From Cylindrodendrum hubeiense (lineage: Eukaryota; Ascomycota; Sordariomycetes; Hypocreales; Nectriaceae), in NCBI GenBank assembly GCA_014621425.1, contig JAANBB010000146.1, forward strand, positions 1 to 64,000: DNA of 64,000 nt, written 5' to 3'. Made by a program: the position numbers and the translations under genes. Of the stretch, positions 1-11,885 are shown in pieces. Within the stretch, counting starts at the first letter, position 1. Every line of letters starts with the position of its first letter. The notes under the pieces were generated by a model, which had not been told where the DNA came from, made no database searches, and saw only the letters and a program-made list of their open reading frames with translations.

Positions 1-708
1 TTGGTGGGATTATTCACCTCCCTGCCAGTTCCCCGCGGATTGCACCTTGCGCGCAACGTGTTGTGGTGCCAGGGCCGTGCCGCCATCACGTCAGGCCAAG
101 CCGGTCCATGACGCTGCCAGAGTTGAAAATATCATCAAGAACCTTCGGGCGGAGCGCGAGGGGTGCGCTGGACGCCGGGTCTGACGTAGCGCCAGCAACG
201 CGGGCTTCGGATGGCAGCCGGCGAGCACACGCAAGGGCCTGGGTTCCGTTATTGTGGGCGAGGCTGTAACCGCTCGAATCAACCTACACGTTTGCATCTC
301 CACTGGGCGAGACCGACCGCGCTGGGTTAATCGGCCTGGCTTGGGGATGGGGCATCCGCCCGCGGCTAGTTCGTAGTGTCGAGTTGCTTAAGCCGCACCA
401 GTCATGATTGGCGAGTTGCAGCTCATGCCGCACATGCACATCATGCGTCTCGCGAGGACGGGGACGTGTCATGGAGAGGAAAGGTTACGAGGTTCTAGAG
501 CTGAAAGGTCCATGGATAAAGCGACAATTGTTGACTAAAACACCTCATTCTCCATCTTATTAGCCGAATCTCCCTCGTCCCAAACCACCTCGTCTATTTT
601 GCCTCCGTTTCCCTTGTCCATTTTAATTTACGCGGGGACATCCACGATACAGAGCCTCGCATACCCTACACTCTTCCATCATGCCGACCCCGCTGGTGTT
701 GATCCGAC
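1..708. other. gene-free left edge
   Basis: No reading frame here has coding character. The segment lies beyond the stop codon of the minus-strand bHLH gene and probably includes its 3' UTR. I see no repeat or RNA gene. Confidence 0.5.
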
Positions 709-1689
709 TCACATCACACACCCTCCCAGCCGGACTCTCAGCTCTCGCCGCTCCCTCTCCAGGCGGCTCATCTCGCGCTCCAGAACCTGGATCCTTTCCG
801 TGGCGAGATCCAGCACCTCGGCCTTGCTGACACGCCGCTCGCCGATGCCGTCGCGGCGCCCGCCCGCGGAAGACCGCGGCGCGGGGACACCGACGAGCAG
901 GCGCTCGAAGTGCAGGTTCAGCCGCTTGCGGTACTGCTGCTCGACCTGGTTGTGCGCCGCGCGCGCCTTGACGTCCTCGACGGTCTCGGTGGGCCGCTGC
1001 GGGAGGATGTTGGGTGACTTCTTGGGCGCGCGCGAGGCGGTGCGGAGCTGCGTGCGTGGGCGCTTCTTGGCCTTGGATCCCGCGACTGGGCGCTTGCGCT
1101 TCGGCGGCTCCTCCGACGAGGACCTTTCCTCGTCGTCCTCCGGCGCCGAGTCTTGGGAGAGGTCGTCTGCCGTTGGGGGCGTGGGCAGGAAGCTCGTCGG
1201 CGAGGCGTGGGTGGGCCATGCGCCGACGGAGCTATACAGGCTGGTACTAGGGGCGCTGGTGATGATGTCGTATCGATCCGATAGGGTTGTTGATCCTCGA
1301 TGTCCGAGCCGGAAGGGAAACAACCCCTGGGAGACACCCCCGATGGGGTAACTCACTGGGAGAAAGTCCCCGTAGGGCCGGTCAAGGTAGGCAAAGTCGC
1401 CCATCGGGGATGGGAAGACAGGCTGGTCGAGAATTGGTGTCTCGGGGGAGTGCAATGGTGTCTATTGACGGACAGGTTAGCCGAGGTTTCTTCATCTTGA
1501 CAACTCAAAGGTACATACCGGGGACGCGGCAACATAGGGACTCGCATCCAGTCCAGGATACGACATGGCGGTTGCATCGATGCTTCCAATCCAGGGGTAG
1601 TCTCCCTGGACCTGTCCGTCTCCCACCTCACTCAGCGGAGCTCCCTCGCCCGCCGGTTCAAGGTAAGTCGAGTCCATCATGTTAATCAT
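709..1689 (-). CDS. bHLH transcription factor, SREBP-like basic region
   Basis: Two exons, 1519-1689 and 709-1461, separated by a 57-bp intron with a GTATGT donor and AATAG acceptor in phase 0; the predicted protein is 307 aa. The N-terminal half is low-complexity and rich in Pro, Ser and Tyr. An acidic/Ser patch is followed by Lys/Arg clusters (about residues 178-203). The bHLH lies at about residues 224-290. Its basic region has His227, Glu231 and Arg235, with Tyr234 preceding the last Arg; a Tyr here is the hallmark of SREBP-type factors that read both E-box and SRE sites. A long loop and a Leu/Glu/Arg-rich helix 2 run almost to the C terminus. There is no membrane segment, so it is not a full-length sterol-sensing SREBP. 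It probably acts in the nucleus as a dimer; targets are unknown. Codon use is GC-rich like its surroundings. Confidence 0.85.
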
Positions 1690-4388
1690 TATGTGTTATC
1701 CAAGAAAGCCATCAAGAATCCGAGGTCCGTCGTTGGACACACTCATCACGCATCAAACTTCGATATTATCCTTCTCCTCCTTGTTATCCGTGTTCAAACG
1801 CAGTTCAGCAGTCGGCAGTGCTGTAGTCTTGAAACAGGGCGGTCCTCTCTGCGAGTCGAAAAGCCGAAAGCCATTACGGAGCGGTGCTGTATATGACAAT
1901 TGGCTTGTCGTGCTCCTGTGGTGTCAAAGGCGGGAGGCAACACGGGACGGGTAACGAGAGAAGAAGACTGTCCTCTGACCAGACCAACCCCCCCGGCAGG
2001 CCAGGTCCCCTTTATATACCTACCGGATTTTTATTTTTTTCACAATTGCCAAGGTTAAGGCCGCGGAGCGAAGCACGAGCGGGAGGGGGGGCATAAAAGC
2101 ATTGCCGCGAGACGTGGCGAGACTGGGCGCACACAAGCTGGGCGAGCTTGGGGTGGGACGGGGAAGGGGAACGGGGAATGGGGATCATGTCAGAGTCGCA
2201 TTTCGCACTGCAGCCATGGGCGCCCCGTAGCCGAGCCGGAGCTGTAGCCGGTGTGATTCATCGCAAAGGACAAGTCCAAGCCATGGCCCAAGGTTACGAA
2301 CTCGTAGCACCTGAATGTCTTGGGGGGGCCAATCCAGAGGCGATACCACGGCATCCTGACGCCCTAGGGCCCATGGCCAAGCTTTCTTGGCAGCAGGCGT
2401 GGGCATTCAATTAGTAAACCCGGCCCCGCGGATACATAATAGCCACGTAAGAGCTTCCCCTCTTGGCAGTTGGCTTTTCATCTGTCCTCGTGAATGGAAA
2501 ATGGAAAAGATGCTGAGAAGGGGACTTGCCATGTTGGGTTGATGAGGGCGGTGTGGTAGTCGGCTGTTGGTAGACATCCAAGTATCAAGTATCCCATACT
2601 CGGCCTTTACATACCAACCCAGGTAGTGCCAAGCTCTGGAGAAGGCTCTGGTTCCGCTCTGCACATGTGGCGTGAGCGCGTCGCAACTGGCAATCCCAAC
2701 GGTGGCAAAGGGCTTGGCCGGGCTGGGCCTGCATCAAACTTGACTAATGGGCTCCCCCGGGGTTCCCCTCAAAGAGGGTTCCGTTTGCTCAGTGCATGGA
2801 GCAGATCGGCGATGGGGGGGAAGAGGAGATTTCTGGGGGCCTGCCTGGGGTATGAGTGCTCGACTTGTCATCGGGGTTTGGGTGCATACATGCTGTTACA
2901 CTATGCACTTTTGCATTGGCAAAACGGCACGTACTCGATAAACTGATGGGTTTCATGACCTGATGATGATGGGCTTTTGGCGTTTGTCTCGGGGGGGCTG
3001 GGAGCGAGAAGAGACAACAAACTCCATCGAGCAGGCAATTCCGACGGGCAATGTGCATGTAGATGGTAGTTCCGTCTACTTCCAGGCCTCTGATCCCATG
3101 CGAATATGTTCAAGCCAGCTCAAGCCAGCTCGAGCCAGGGTAGTCCAACCGAGATACCAACACGGCATGCAGGCTCCCTCCATCCGTCCGCCGCTCCCAG
3201 ACATACACAGCCGGACCCCAAATGCCGACAGCTCACATCCCCAAAATGCAAACCCAGGCATCGGCCATCTTTCGGCATTCTCGATGTGGCCTGCCACCGC
3301 CAATGCCAACGCCAGTTCTGTGGGCCCACTCACGGCCGCCATCATCTCACCTTTGCAAGTTGCGGGCGAGAGAACCTGGGCCATGACCTGGACGCCTCAA
3401 TGGCATCCCCGCCGCGGCCCCGGATCATGGCGGGCGAGGTGGAAGGTCTTGGAACCCGAGGGATTGTAGTCGGATCCTTCCTGGGCCACGGCTGAGAAGT
3501 GCAATCCGTGATGGAATGAGCAGCCAGGGCTTGGCCGGCATCAGTCGCTGAGGTAACCTGTAGCCGAAGCACACATCCGACACCGGCCGAAAACCATCAC
3601 CACGCGAACCACGCCGTCGGGACACCCATCCACCTCAGGAGGCTCTAATCATCCTCGACACATCCATTCCCCGGCGTCTAAAGGGCTCAACCCACAAGCA
3701 GCTTTCCCCATCGTTCATCAGCCCTACCCGCCGCCGCGGTAGGCCATTGCGGAGGCCCCGGGGAACGTCAGCCCCCCCAAAGCACGACCCCCGAGCCAAT
3801 AGCGATACATGAGGCCCGCGCTGGATGACGGGGTCTCAACGTGGACTGCAGGGGTTTATCATGAAATCTGATGCGGCTTTTTCCTGAGATCCTGGCTCGT
3901 TTACAAGATGGGGATTTGGCACGGCCGGGTCAGGTTACGGAGGTGAGATGGGACCATCGGTAAGTGGACACGTCGGGTGTCCGCGTGAGATTGGGTTTAG
4001 ATGCGGGTGCGGCAGTCAGATCGAGTGGATGACTTGACGAGATACGAGTGATGGTGTTGATGCCAAGTTTTACTAAGAGAGGTCCCTGCGACAGGGTGCT
4101 TTCTTGGAACCTAGTCTTGGATGTGATTTACACTCGATGAAGGAGACGCCCCATGAATCGAGACCCCGGCTGACATCTATCTCAACCCAAGACCATGGCC
4201 CAAGACCCAAGACCCAAGGACGCCCATATGAATTCCGCCGTTGGCCAGGGCGAACCAAGCACCACCCCAACACCAAATCACAAGCCAGACCTACAAGAGA
4301 ATGGGAGGGAGCAGATAGCAGAGGACTGCCCGGGCGGGAGAAACGCGGGTTTCCCCAGACCCACAGGCACCTGTTCGTCTTGCTCCTC
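1690..4388. other. long GC-rich intergenic region
   Basis: About 2.7 kb between two minus-strand genes, with only short unconvincing frames. It holds the bHLH promoter side (homopyrimidine stretches and a TATATA-like motif near 2013) and, at the right end, the presumed 3' UTR of the acidic-protein gene. A decamer tandem repeat sits at 3111-3136. Confidence 0.5.
3111..3136. repeat. tandem decamer repeat
   Basis: The unit CAAGCCAGCT occurs twice exactly, followed by a third partial copy with one substitution. It is a short microsatellite-like array in intergenic DNA. Confidence 0.8.
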
Positions 4389-5254
4389 TTACGCGGCAAC
4401 CTCCTTGGGAGCATCCTCGGCACCCTCGACGACCTTGCGCTTCTTTGCGGGGGGTGCGTCCTCTTGAGAAAAGCGTGTCAGCATGGTGTCACGATGTCAA
4501 AGTCAGAAGTCTGGAGATGAAACTTACCAGTTTCGGCACCCTCGACCGCAGCGTCGGTGGCACGCTTGCCGTTGGTTTCCTTGGCGTCGCCATTGGCCTT
4601 GGGAGCCTCCTCATCCTCGTCTTCCTCCTCATCTTCCTCCTCCTCCTCCTCGGCGGGAGCGGCAGGCTTGGCCTTGGCCTTGTCGCCGTTGGTTGCAGCA
4701 GCCTTGGCTTCGCCGTTGGGCTTATCACCCTCCTCAGCCTCTTCGTCCTCAGCCTCCTCGTCGGCATCCTCCTCGCTCTCTTCCTCTTCTTCGACACCAG
4801 CCTCGTCTCCGGTGGAGATGTACCTATGGGCGGGGCTTGGTCAGCAAGAGGTTATGTCATGGTGGAAATAGCCATCAGAATCATCACGAGCGATGGACAG
4901 CGATCCTTTGGAGATGCTCGATGCACCGTGGCGAATGGCAGCTGGATGCATAGGGATGACAGGAACTGTCGCGGGTTGCGGGCTCGGTATCGACGGCGAT
5001 AGGCAGTCAAGGGCGCGCATGCGACGTCACCTAGGCGCATCGCATCGCGCATTGCGCATGGGCCACGGACAGCGTCGCAAAGCGAGCGCAGCAGAATTGC
5101 GACAACGATTGCGATTGCGGCGAAAACGCCCAGCAAGGGAGGGAAAACAACAGCAAAAGCAAACTTACTCCTCTTCCTCCTCAGCATCGGATTCCTCGGG
5201 GAGGGAGACAAGCTCCTCCTCCTCCTCGGGCTGACCTCGTCGGCTGCGGACCAT
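4389..5254 (-). CDS. small highly acidic protein with C-terminal KKRK signal
   Basis: Three exons, 5169-5254, 4528-4823 and 4389-4462, give 151 aa. Joining restores one frame across introns of 345 and 65 bp, both with GTAAGT donors. The protein is dominated by Glu/Asp runs (about residues 10-30, 38-60 and 86-100) spaced by Ala/Lys/Asn/Gly linkers. It carries a basic PPAKKRK stretch near residue 135 that fits a monopartite nuclear localisation signal. Acidic low-complexity proteins of this size occur among histone chaperones (for example CHZ-type) and ribosome-biogenesis factors, but I see no diagnostic motif and do not assign a function. The first intron is several times longer than any other in the window. 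Start: the first ATG of the open frame, in context ACCATGG. Confidence 0.75.
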
Positions 5255-5601
5255 GGTGGCTATGTGGGTGGGTTTTGTGGTGGTTGGTGGTTGCGATTGA
5301 GATGGAGGCGCGACGGTTGCGAGGAGAATTCGCAAGATGGAAGGGAGATGGTTTGAGATACAGAGAGAGGGAAGAAAGAGAGGTTGGTGTGAGACGGGAG
5401 GGAGAGGAGCGAGAGGAGCGTAGGAAGAGAGTCAGGGGAGCGGGAGGGCGTAGGGAGGGCGTAGGGAGAGCCTGGGGAGAGCTGGGGGAGCTGGTGGTGG
5501 CAGCTGGGAGCTGGCAGCTGGGGCAGCGTCCAAGCAGAGCGAACGGCGCAATGGAGAGCACTGGAGCAACTCCGCGAGGGAGTGGGCTGCCAATTGCGGC
5601 C

Positions 5602-5621
5602 GTCACAGTCACAGTCACAGT
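5602..5621. repeat. GTCACA microsatellite
   Basis: Three consecutive GTCACA units followed by a partial copy. Confidence 0.75.
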
Positions 5622-5884
5622 CATCGATTCCATCATCCGGCTCACTGGGTACACTCCCAAGCACCAAGCACGGCGTCCCCAGCACCGGAGGTTTAAAAAA
5701 AGAAAATGGTGCTGGAGCTTGGTGTCCGTAGGGTATCCGTAGGGACGGAGCTTGTGGGCGGATACATCCAGACGGGCGCCGCCATCACCGGAATCTCAGG
5801 TACCCCAGGTTGGCGGGCGGCCGGGTTCCAAAAGGGTGGGTGGGTGGTGTGGGTAAAGGTTCCGAGTGGGCACCTCCTCTCTGG

Positions 5885-5920
5885 GTCTCCTGCGTCTCCT
5901 GCGTCTCCAGCGTCTCCTCT
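5885..5920. repeat. tandem nonamer repeat
   Basis: Four head-to-tail copies of a GTCTCCTGC unit, the last two slightly diverged, in non-coding GC-rich DNA. Confidence 0.75.
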
Positions 5921-7550
5921 CCTGGGTCGCCTCCCCTCGCCTCCGCCCTCCCAGGCTCACTCAGGAAAGGCAAGGCACCTCCTCCGGAGTCCGCACGACC
6001 TTGGTCAGGTAAGCAGCCGGCTGGCCCAGGCCGTCCAAGCCTTGGTTGACTGGCCGTCGACGCGTCGATCGTCGGATGGATGGGCAGCCAATCAGCCCAG
6101 CCAATCGGCCAGCTTTCTGTGCTCCCGGAACCGGACACAAGCGTTTGCCTTCGCCCTTGCTTTTGCTTTTGCCCTCTACCTTTTTAGGGCGCGGGCTTCA
6201 GCAGACAGGAGGCACCAGAGAAGTGGGCGGACAGTGGGCGGACGACAGTTCCCCGGTGGCTGGGGAGGGAGAGCAGCCTATGTCCTGCCCCGAGTCCACC
6301 ACACCCTCGCTCCCTCGCCGACCGACACTCCCTCTCACCCTGGAGCTGGCGCTGGCGCTGGACCTGGGCCATGGAGCACACAATCGTGACGCAAGTACGA
6401 GGGATGGTACGTCCTGCTCGCCATTTTTGCTCAGCCGGTCCAGGGGGCGCATTTCCAAGCCTGTCCACTCGTCGTGTCCCCGTTGATGTCGGGTTGGGCT
6501 GGGCTGTCCTCACCTCCCTAGGCAGCGACTGTGGGATTGCCCGTCGCAGTCCTCCCCAGTGCGGGTCACCATGCTGGACTGGGCCGGATCGCAATTGACG
6601 ATGGATAGGTAGAGAGGTAGGTGGTCTTAGCAGGTAGTCCGCATGCGTCGGGTTCAAGGCCTTGCGAGAAAGGCAGCGCAGGCGAATAGTTAAGGGCGAC
6701 GGAAGTCTGTAGAATCGTCAGCCGGGAGCTTGGGCCTCCTCTGGTGAGACATGGCAGCACGGCGTAGATTTTCCCGGGAAATCGATCGATCCGAGTCCAA
6801 GACAAGAATTGATGGGGAGGCGGACGAGGTGAGGGGGAAACTAGTCGCAACAAGGGACATCCTGAACGGAGAAGACCTCCCCCAATGTCCTGAGGCATCC
6901 AAGGCCTGGACCTAGACGACACATGCTCGCAGCTGATGATGCTGAGTCAGCTTCTCCTGATCGGACAACCGGTATTCTTCCTGGGCAGTTGTTGCGTAGT
7001 TCTTGCGTCGTTGTGGCTTGACTCAAGCCATTCCGCTTTTTAACCGATGCTGAGTGAGTTGAGACTGTCTCAGTTGCCGTAAAACGTGCAGAATCTAGCT
7101 TCCGCATCGAAAGCACTTCGCTATCAGCTTCCTGTTATCTTTTCCTTCGTGCTTCTCTAGGCCTGCAGGAGAGATTGCTGTGAGGATGTGTTCCACAACA
7201 ACCACGCTCTCAATTGCTCCAAATACGGCGTGCGTACAAACTGGGAAGCTTATTGGAGTTCAAATTTCATCTGGCTGGCTTCATCCCTTAGTCGTGACGA
7301 TCGTGAAGCTCTATCTCCGCTCTTTTGAAGTCATATCATATCCTGCATCGTACAGGCTAAAATAGTAGGGACACGAACTTGAAGCCAACTCGGTTTGATG
7401 CATATCAACACCACATGAAACAATCATCATGTCCACGCTATCACCACCCGCCTCGCGACACTGAAACCGCGGCATCACTTCGTGAACGTCGCATCTTCAA
7501 AAGCTTCCCATTAAAATTTCCCACGCACATCCGTAGCCTCCATCTTCAGC

Positions 7551-9708
7551 ATGAAACGACTCAGCCGCCTATTCTCTGGTCGACAGAAGCGAGGCGAAGA
7601 GGCGCCTACAGAGCAGCAATCCCACGCGCAGCCGCTGCCTGCAGACTCGACTCACCATGCCCCGCTCTCAGGACAATCCGTCACTGAGACTCAAGCCGCC
7701 CGTCAAACTCAATTGGACTCTCGAATTTTCCAGTACACACCCCTGAAGGCTCCCTCTAATTTCAGAATTCTTCGTCTCCAGAGGAAATTGAGCGATTCCA
7801 ACGCAGCCAACGGGGAGTTACCCCTCCGCGGGTCTCTTCTTGAAGCGTCGCTGGACAACCACCCAGAATATTTTGCATTGTCTTATACCTGGGGTGATCC
7901 AGACCCCTGCTCGGAAATCGACATTGATGGAAAGACACTTAAAATCACAGCCAACTGCGCCTCTGCTCTGCGTCGTATGTTGCGCGGAAAGCTCTCAAGG
8001 ACTATTTGGGTAGACTCGATTTGCATCAACCAGGCTAGTACACCCGACGCACTGAATGAGCGAAACGTTCAGGTTGCCATGATGGACGAGATTTACATGC
8101 ATGCGGTCCAAGTTAATGTTCATTTGGGAGATGGCGACAGTGCATCAGATGTGGCGTGTGAATCATTGAAAAGTCTTGCTCATGCCTTTTTGGTAACCAA
8201 ATCGGCCAGGCCGCAGGAACGAGACGCTTCCCAAAGGAAGTATGATCAACTTGCCGATGATGTGTTAAGTAAGTGCCTAGTAATACTATCACTTCAGTGT
8301 CTTACTAATAATTTAGGGGTGACCCCGGAATACCCATACGGCAAACTTCATGGTGTCTTTCGCCTTCCCTGGTTTAGGCGTACCTGGGTGAGTTTATCCC
8401 CCTCAGAATATGTATTCCCTTGGCTAATTATGTGTGGCTTAGGTGGTCCAAGAGGTTGCTCTCGCAAAGAAAGTCATGTTCTACTGTGGAAAGTTCTTAA
8501 TTCATCTTTCGGTGATGACAGTTGGAGCCGACTTCACAAGACTTCCGTACTCGAACATTAATTCTGATTCTTCTGGTAACTACTGGAGAATACACCTGGC
8601 ATATCACGACACGATGCAGGGATTCATGCGCAGAAGAGAGCAGGGCGAACCGACCTCCAACTTTGGCATCAAACTCAAAGACGTGCTTTTATTCCCTGCC
8701 CTCGGCCTAGAAGCAACCAGGCCAGAAGACAAAATATTTGGCTTGTATGGAATATGCAAGAGGTTTGGATTTGAGATACCGGCGCCGGATTATCGGAAGC
8801 CAATCGCCGTTATTTACACAGAGGCAGCTCGCGCAATTCTTCTTGGTGACCAAGGCCTGGACCTGTTGTCCATGGTGCAAGAATCGCCTGGCTGGGCCTA
8901 TGGGATCCCATCATGGGTTCCGGACTTTTCGGGGTCCAATCGCAAGTGGTCACCGTCAACACTACCACATATGTTCGTATCAAAACGGGAGAATCCCAAG
9001 GTGTCAGGTCAAACACAAACCCAATACCAGTTCGAGCCGGATGGCCGGGGCTTGAGAGTGAAGGGCCGTAGACTGAGCCCAATATGCGCTGTTGGACAAC
9101 CGTGGGTAGTAGACTCATCTACCAATGTTCTGGGAGACGCGCGGGAGCAGACAGGACAATACGCTACCGGGCTTATCGACTGTATCAAGAGCTGGTTCGA
9201 AGTCATCCGAGGCCACCCTCATTGCGTGCATGATGGTGTGACTATGGAATTGATGGTGAGGGTACTGGCGCAAGAAGCCGCTACTCCTTACGCTACAGAG
9301 TCCTTAGAAAGCCTAGTTCGACACCTATCTGTGCTGGTTGGCATTTCTGGATCAAACGACGAGGCTCTTTACACAACATTGGCAGACCCGCAGGATAACC
9401 CTGGAGGTTTCTCGCACATGGGCAATTACAATATCAGCGCGGAGATGCAGCGGTCCATCTTACACATCTATGATCTATGTTGGAAAACCGTCTTTCGAAC
9501 TGCCCACAACTTCTTGGGAACAGGAACGCACAGCGCAAAGGTTGGCGACGTGGTGGTAGTCTTGCAGGGCTGCTCTACGGCGGCTATTGTCCGGCCCTGC
9601 ACGGGTGGCTACAAGTATGTCAGTCCGGCGCATGTTCATGAAATAATGGATGGAGAATTTTGGAATGCTAGGTCAACTTCAGATGATGAGTGGTTTGTCT
9701 TGGTTTAG
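7551..9708 (+). CDS. HET-domain protein (heterokaryon-incompatibility type)
   Basis: Exons 7551-8268, 8317-8387 and 8443-9708, with introns of 48 and 55 bp; both preserve frame and the first carries a good branch site. The product is 684 aa. The HET domain starts near residue 108 with the canonical ALSYTWGD motif, followed by a TIWVDSICINQ motif (about 151-161) and an ERN...EIY...V block (170-190). These are the three conserved HET blocks, and the region is related to TIR folds. After the domain comes a long region typical of the family, with ARP/EDKIFGLYG and WVPDFS motifs. Such proteins trigger cell death or growth arrest on non-self recognition in filamentous ascomycetes. No NACHT, WD or ankyrin partner domain is present. 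The partner is unknown, and the gene stands alone between gene-free stretches. Confidence 0.92.
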
Positions 9709-11014
9709 GTTAATTGGTTGGTTTCTGGCGTTAGTATAGCGCGTATTTGCTGTTGTGACGACCGAAGGCTAGCACGTCATTATATTGTATACTCCACAAA
9801 CATTATACACATTGATTCAAGTTGGCATCCTTTGATACTCACTGTGGCAGTTTCCCGCTATTCAATATTTCTAGCGACTCGATCTTTCCGAAACTGAAAT
9901 AATACCTGGGTAGGTATCAGCATCCATCTCTTATATCTTGTACTAAGAGCCTAATTGTATAGTACATAGCAGTGATATGAAAGATTCACGGATTTGATTC
10001 TTGCGGATCTTCGCTTGCGGGAAATGTGAGTATGAACGTAGACTTGATCCGTAATTACAGATGTGGTACTGGTGTGGTTGTCTGCGAATATGGCAAAGCC
10101 CGCGACGACGGCCACAAACCTCACTAAGCTCACTTTTTAAATTTTCGTCTCATCGGTATCCCACCGACGCTGTTAATCCATGAAGGTTCGATGTGGACTT
10201 GAAATTCATTTGCCGGAGTCGAATCGCTTGAAACAAATAATCGCGTATGAGAACGATCTGTGGTGGTACCTTGTAAACGGGCCATTGAAAATTGTCTTCA
10301 GAGAGGGTGTCGCATTATGACGCCATCGGGGGTCGTTATCAAGGACGTTATCAAGGAGGTCATCAACCATGGGAAAAATGAACCTTCCGGTTTCTAACCT
10401 TAGCATCCGGCCTCATACCGGCTTCTTCAGATGGGTTGAATTCTCCCTCAATTTTGCTCCTTCTAGCACTTTCTATAGATGGAAACCCCGGCCGCCTTGA
10501 TCTTGTTGGATCACTGACGGCGAAACCTGCATAAATCCTTTTTTCTTAGGCAATTAGGACTTTTGTTCGCATCCTGCGGCTGAGATCAAGGTAATCAATT
10601 TGAAAGGTTTCTCAAGACCAGAAAAGTGTAATTTACTTTTACGCGTTCGCGCTCCATTACGGTAGGATAACAGCGTGTGGTCGCAGACTCAACTACCAGG
10701 TCTTCAACTTGGGGTTGAACACAACATGGCAATAATACAGTACAAAGCTGCTGAGAGTTATCCTCTTAGCACCGACGAATAATATGTGATAAAATATTCC
10801 ATAAATCGTAAAGACTGTTTAAAGAGTCGGCGAATACAACTCTGTGGTTGTTTATCTTGCTACATATGGGCACCGGCCACCAAACCGATTCAATGGCACT
10901 CCATGTACACGAAGGGTTTTCCGTATTAAATCCTGTCCAATGATGGACCTAGACCAACGAAAGAGAACATTCCTCGAAGAGCGAACACATATTGCTCTCT
11001 CAACACGGGCTCTC
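9709..11014. other. intergenic spacer
   Basis: This is the 3' side of both the HET gene and the convergent deacetylase gene. A short imperfect direct repeat (GTTATCAAGGA) lies near 10335-10360. No coding or RNA feature is recognised. Confidence 0.5.
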
Positions 11015-11885
11015 TCACCGAGAGGTCCGATACCAATTGCTCTCGGGGTCGCCGAGGCACTCTCCCACAGTAGCAGCTATTCGAGTCAGTACTTTCACTA
11101 TGATGTCTTATTCGGGTATAGGCTGAGGTTATCTCAGTAGTAACTGACCTTGCAATCCACGTTCTTGAATGGCAGCAATCATTGCTGGAGCTAAAGTGAG
11201 AACAGTTTGCTCATGCACATCGTGGGCAAGCGCAATGGAGCCACCCGCATCAAGATCCTCAGTGAAGAGGCGAATACTCTCTCCGATTGCCTCTGGTGAG
11301 TCGTTTTCCCAGTCAAGTGTGTCGATGTCGGCGATGATGACATGGTAGCCCAAAGAACCGACCGTCTGCAGGACTTGGTCGTTGTAGCTGAAGAAGGGAG
11401 GGCGCATGTAGGTCGGGAAGTAACCCAGGATATCGAGGAACGCTGACTCTAACTGGGTCATCTCAGACTCTATTCCAGAGGCGTCTAAAGTTGTAAGGTC
11501 CGGATGGTCCCAGCTGAACGCGGTGTTTCTGTGAGTACCATTGAAAGATGCCACGTGCGGGTTGGAATTTGACTTACGTATGCGAACCAATTTGATGTCC
11601 ATCTGCAACCATGCGTTGGACAGTGGACGTGTAGTCATAGATCGAGGCCCAGTTATCTCCGTTGAGAAAAAACGTGGCCCTGATGCCGGCCTCGGCGAGT
11701 GTGTCGAGCAGTTGATTGGTGTAAGCGAAGGGACCATCATCGAAGGTCAATGCGACTGTATTCCCCGTGGTACAACTGAAGATAGCACTTCCGATAGGAA
11801 CCGCCTGTCGCCTCTGATGAGGATCAGCCACGGGTGAGGCAGTGACGCCAACGATGAGGGCGCTGATAAGATAACGAATGAACAT
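11015..11885 (-). CDS. secreted chitin/polysaccharide deacetylase (NodB domain, CE4)
   Basis: Exons 11578-11885, 11149-11513 and 11015-11076; 244 aa. A signal peptide covers about residues 1-17. CE4 motifs in order are: DDGP at 49-52 (Asp49 base, Asp50 metal ligand); SHTWDH at 101-106 (metal ligands His102 and His106); RPPFF near 150; DTLDW near 175; and IALAHD near 205. The catalytic set therefore looks complete. The first acceptor is chosen at TTCAG because it restores the H-T-x-x-H metal motif; the next AG upstream also keeps frame but inserts five residues into it. The last exon is short and follows a weak GTCAGT donor. It supplies the family's TVGECLGD...NWYR ending, which an unspliced reading would miss. 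There is no chitin-binding module. It likely acts on chitin or chito-oligomers in the wall or secretome. Confidence 0.88.

Larger units (their letters stand above)
5255..7550. other. gene-free GC-rich spacer
   Basis: About 2.3 kb upstream of the acidic-protein gene, with purine/pyrimidine-asymmetric tracts (GGGAGAG-rich near 5390-5480) and simple repeats at 5602-5621 and 5885-5920. Long frames on both strands here are compositional artefacts. The part after 6.9 kb becomes less GC-rich and leads into the HET gene. Confidence 0.45.

Noticed and set aside
599..1351. Long plus-strand open frame of 250 codons
   Set aside because: It is antisense to the bHLH exon; GC-rich codons on the minus strand keep the complementary frame open.
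4445..5002. Plus-strand frame rich in Leu/Ser
   Set aside because: Complement of Glu-rich codons in the acidic-protein gene.
5706..6389. Plus-strand frame of 227 codons
   Set aside because: Low-complexity GC-rich sequence including a nonamer repeat; no domain, no splice-supported extension.
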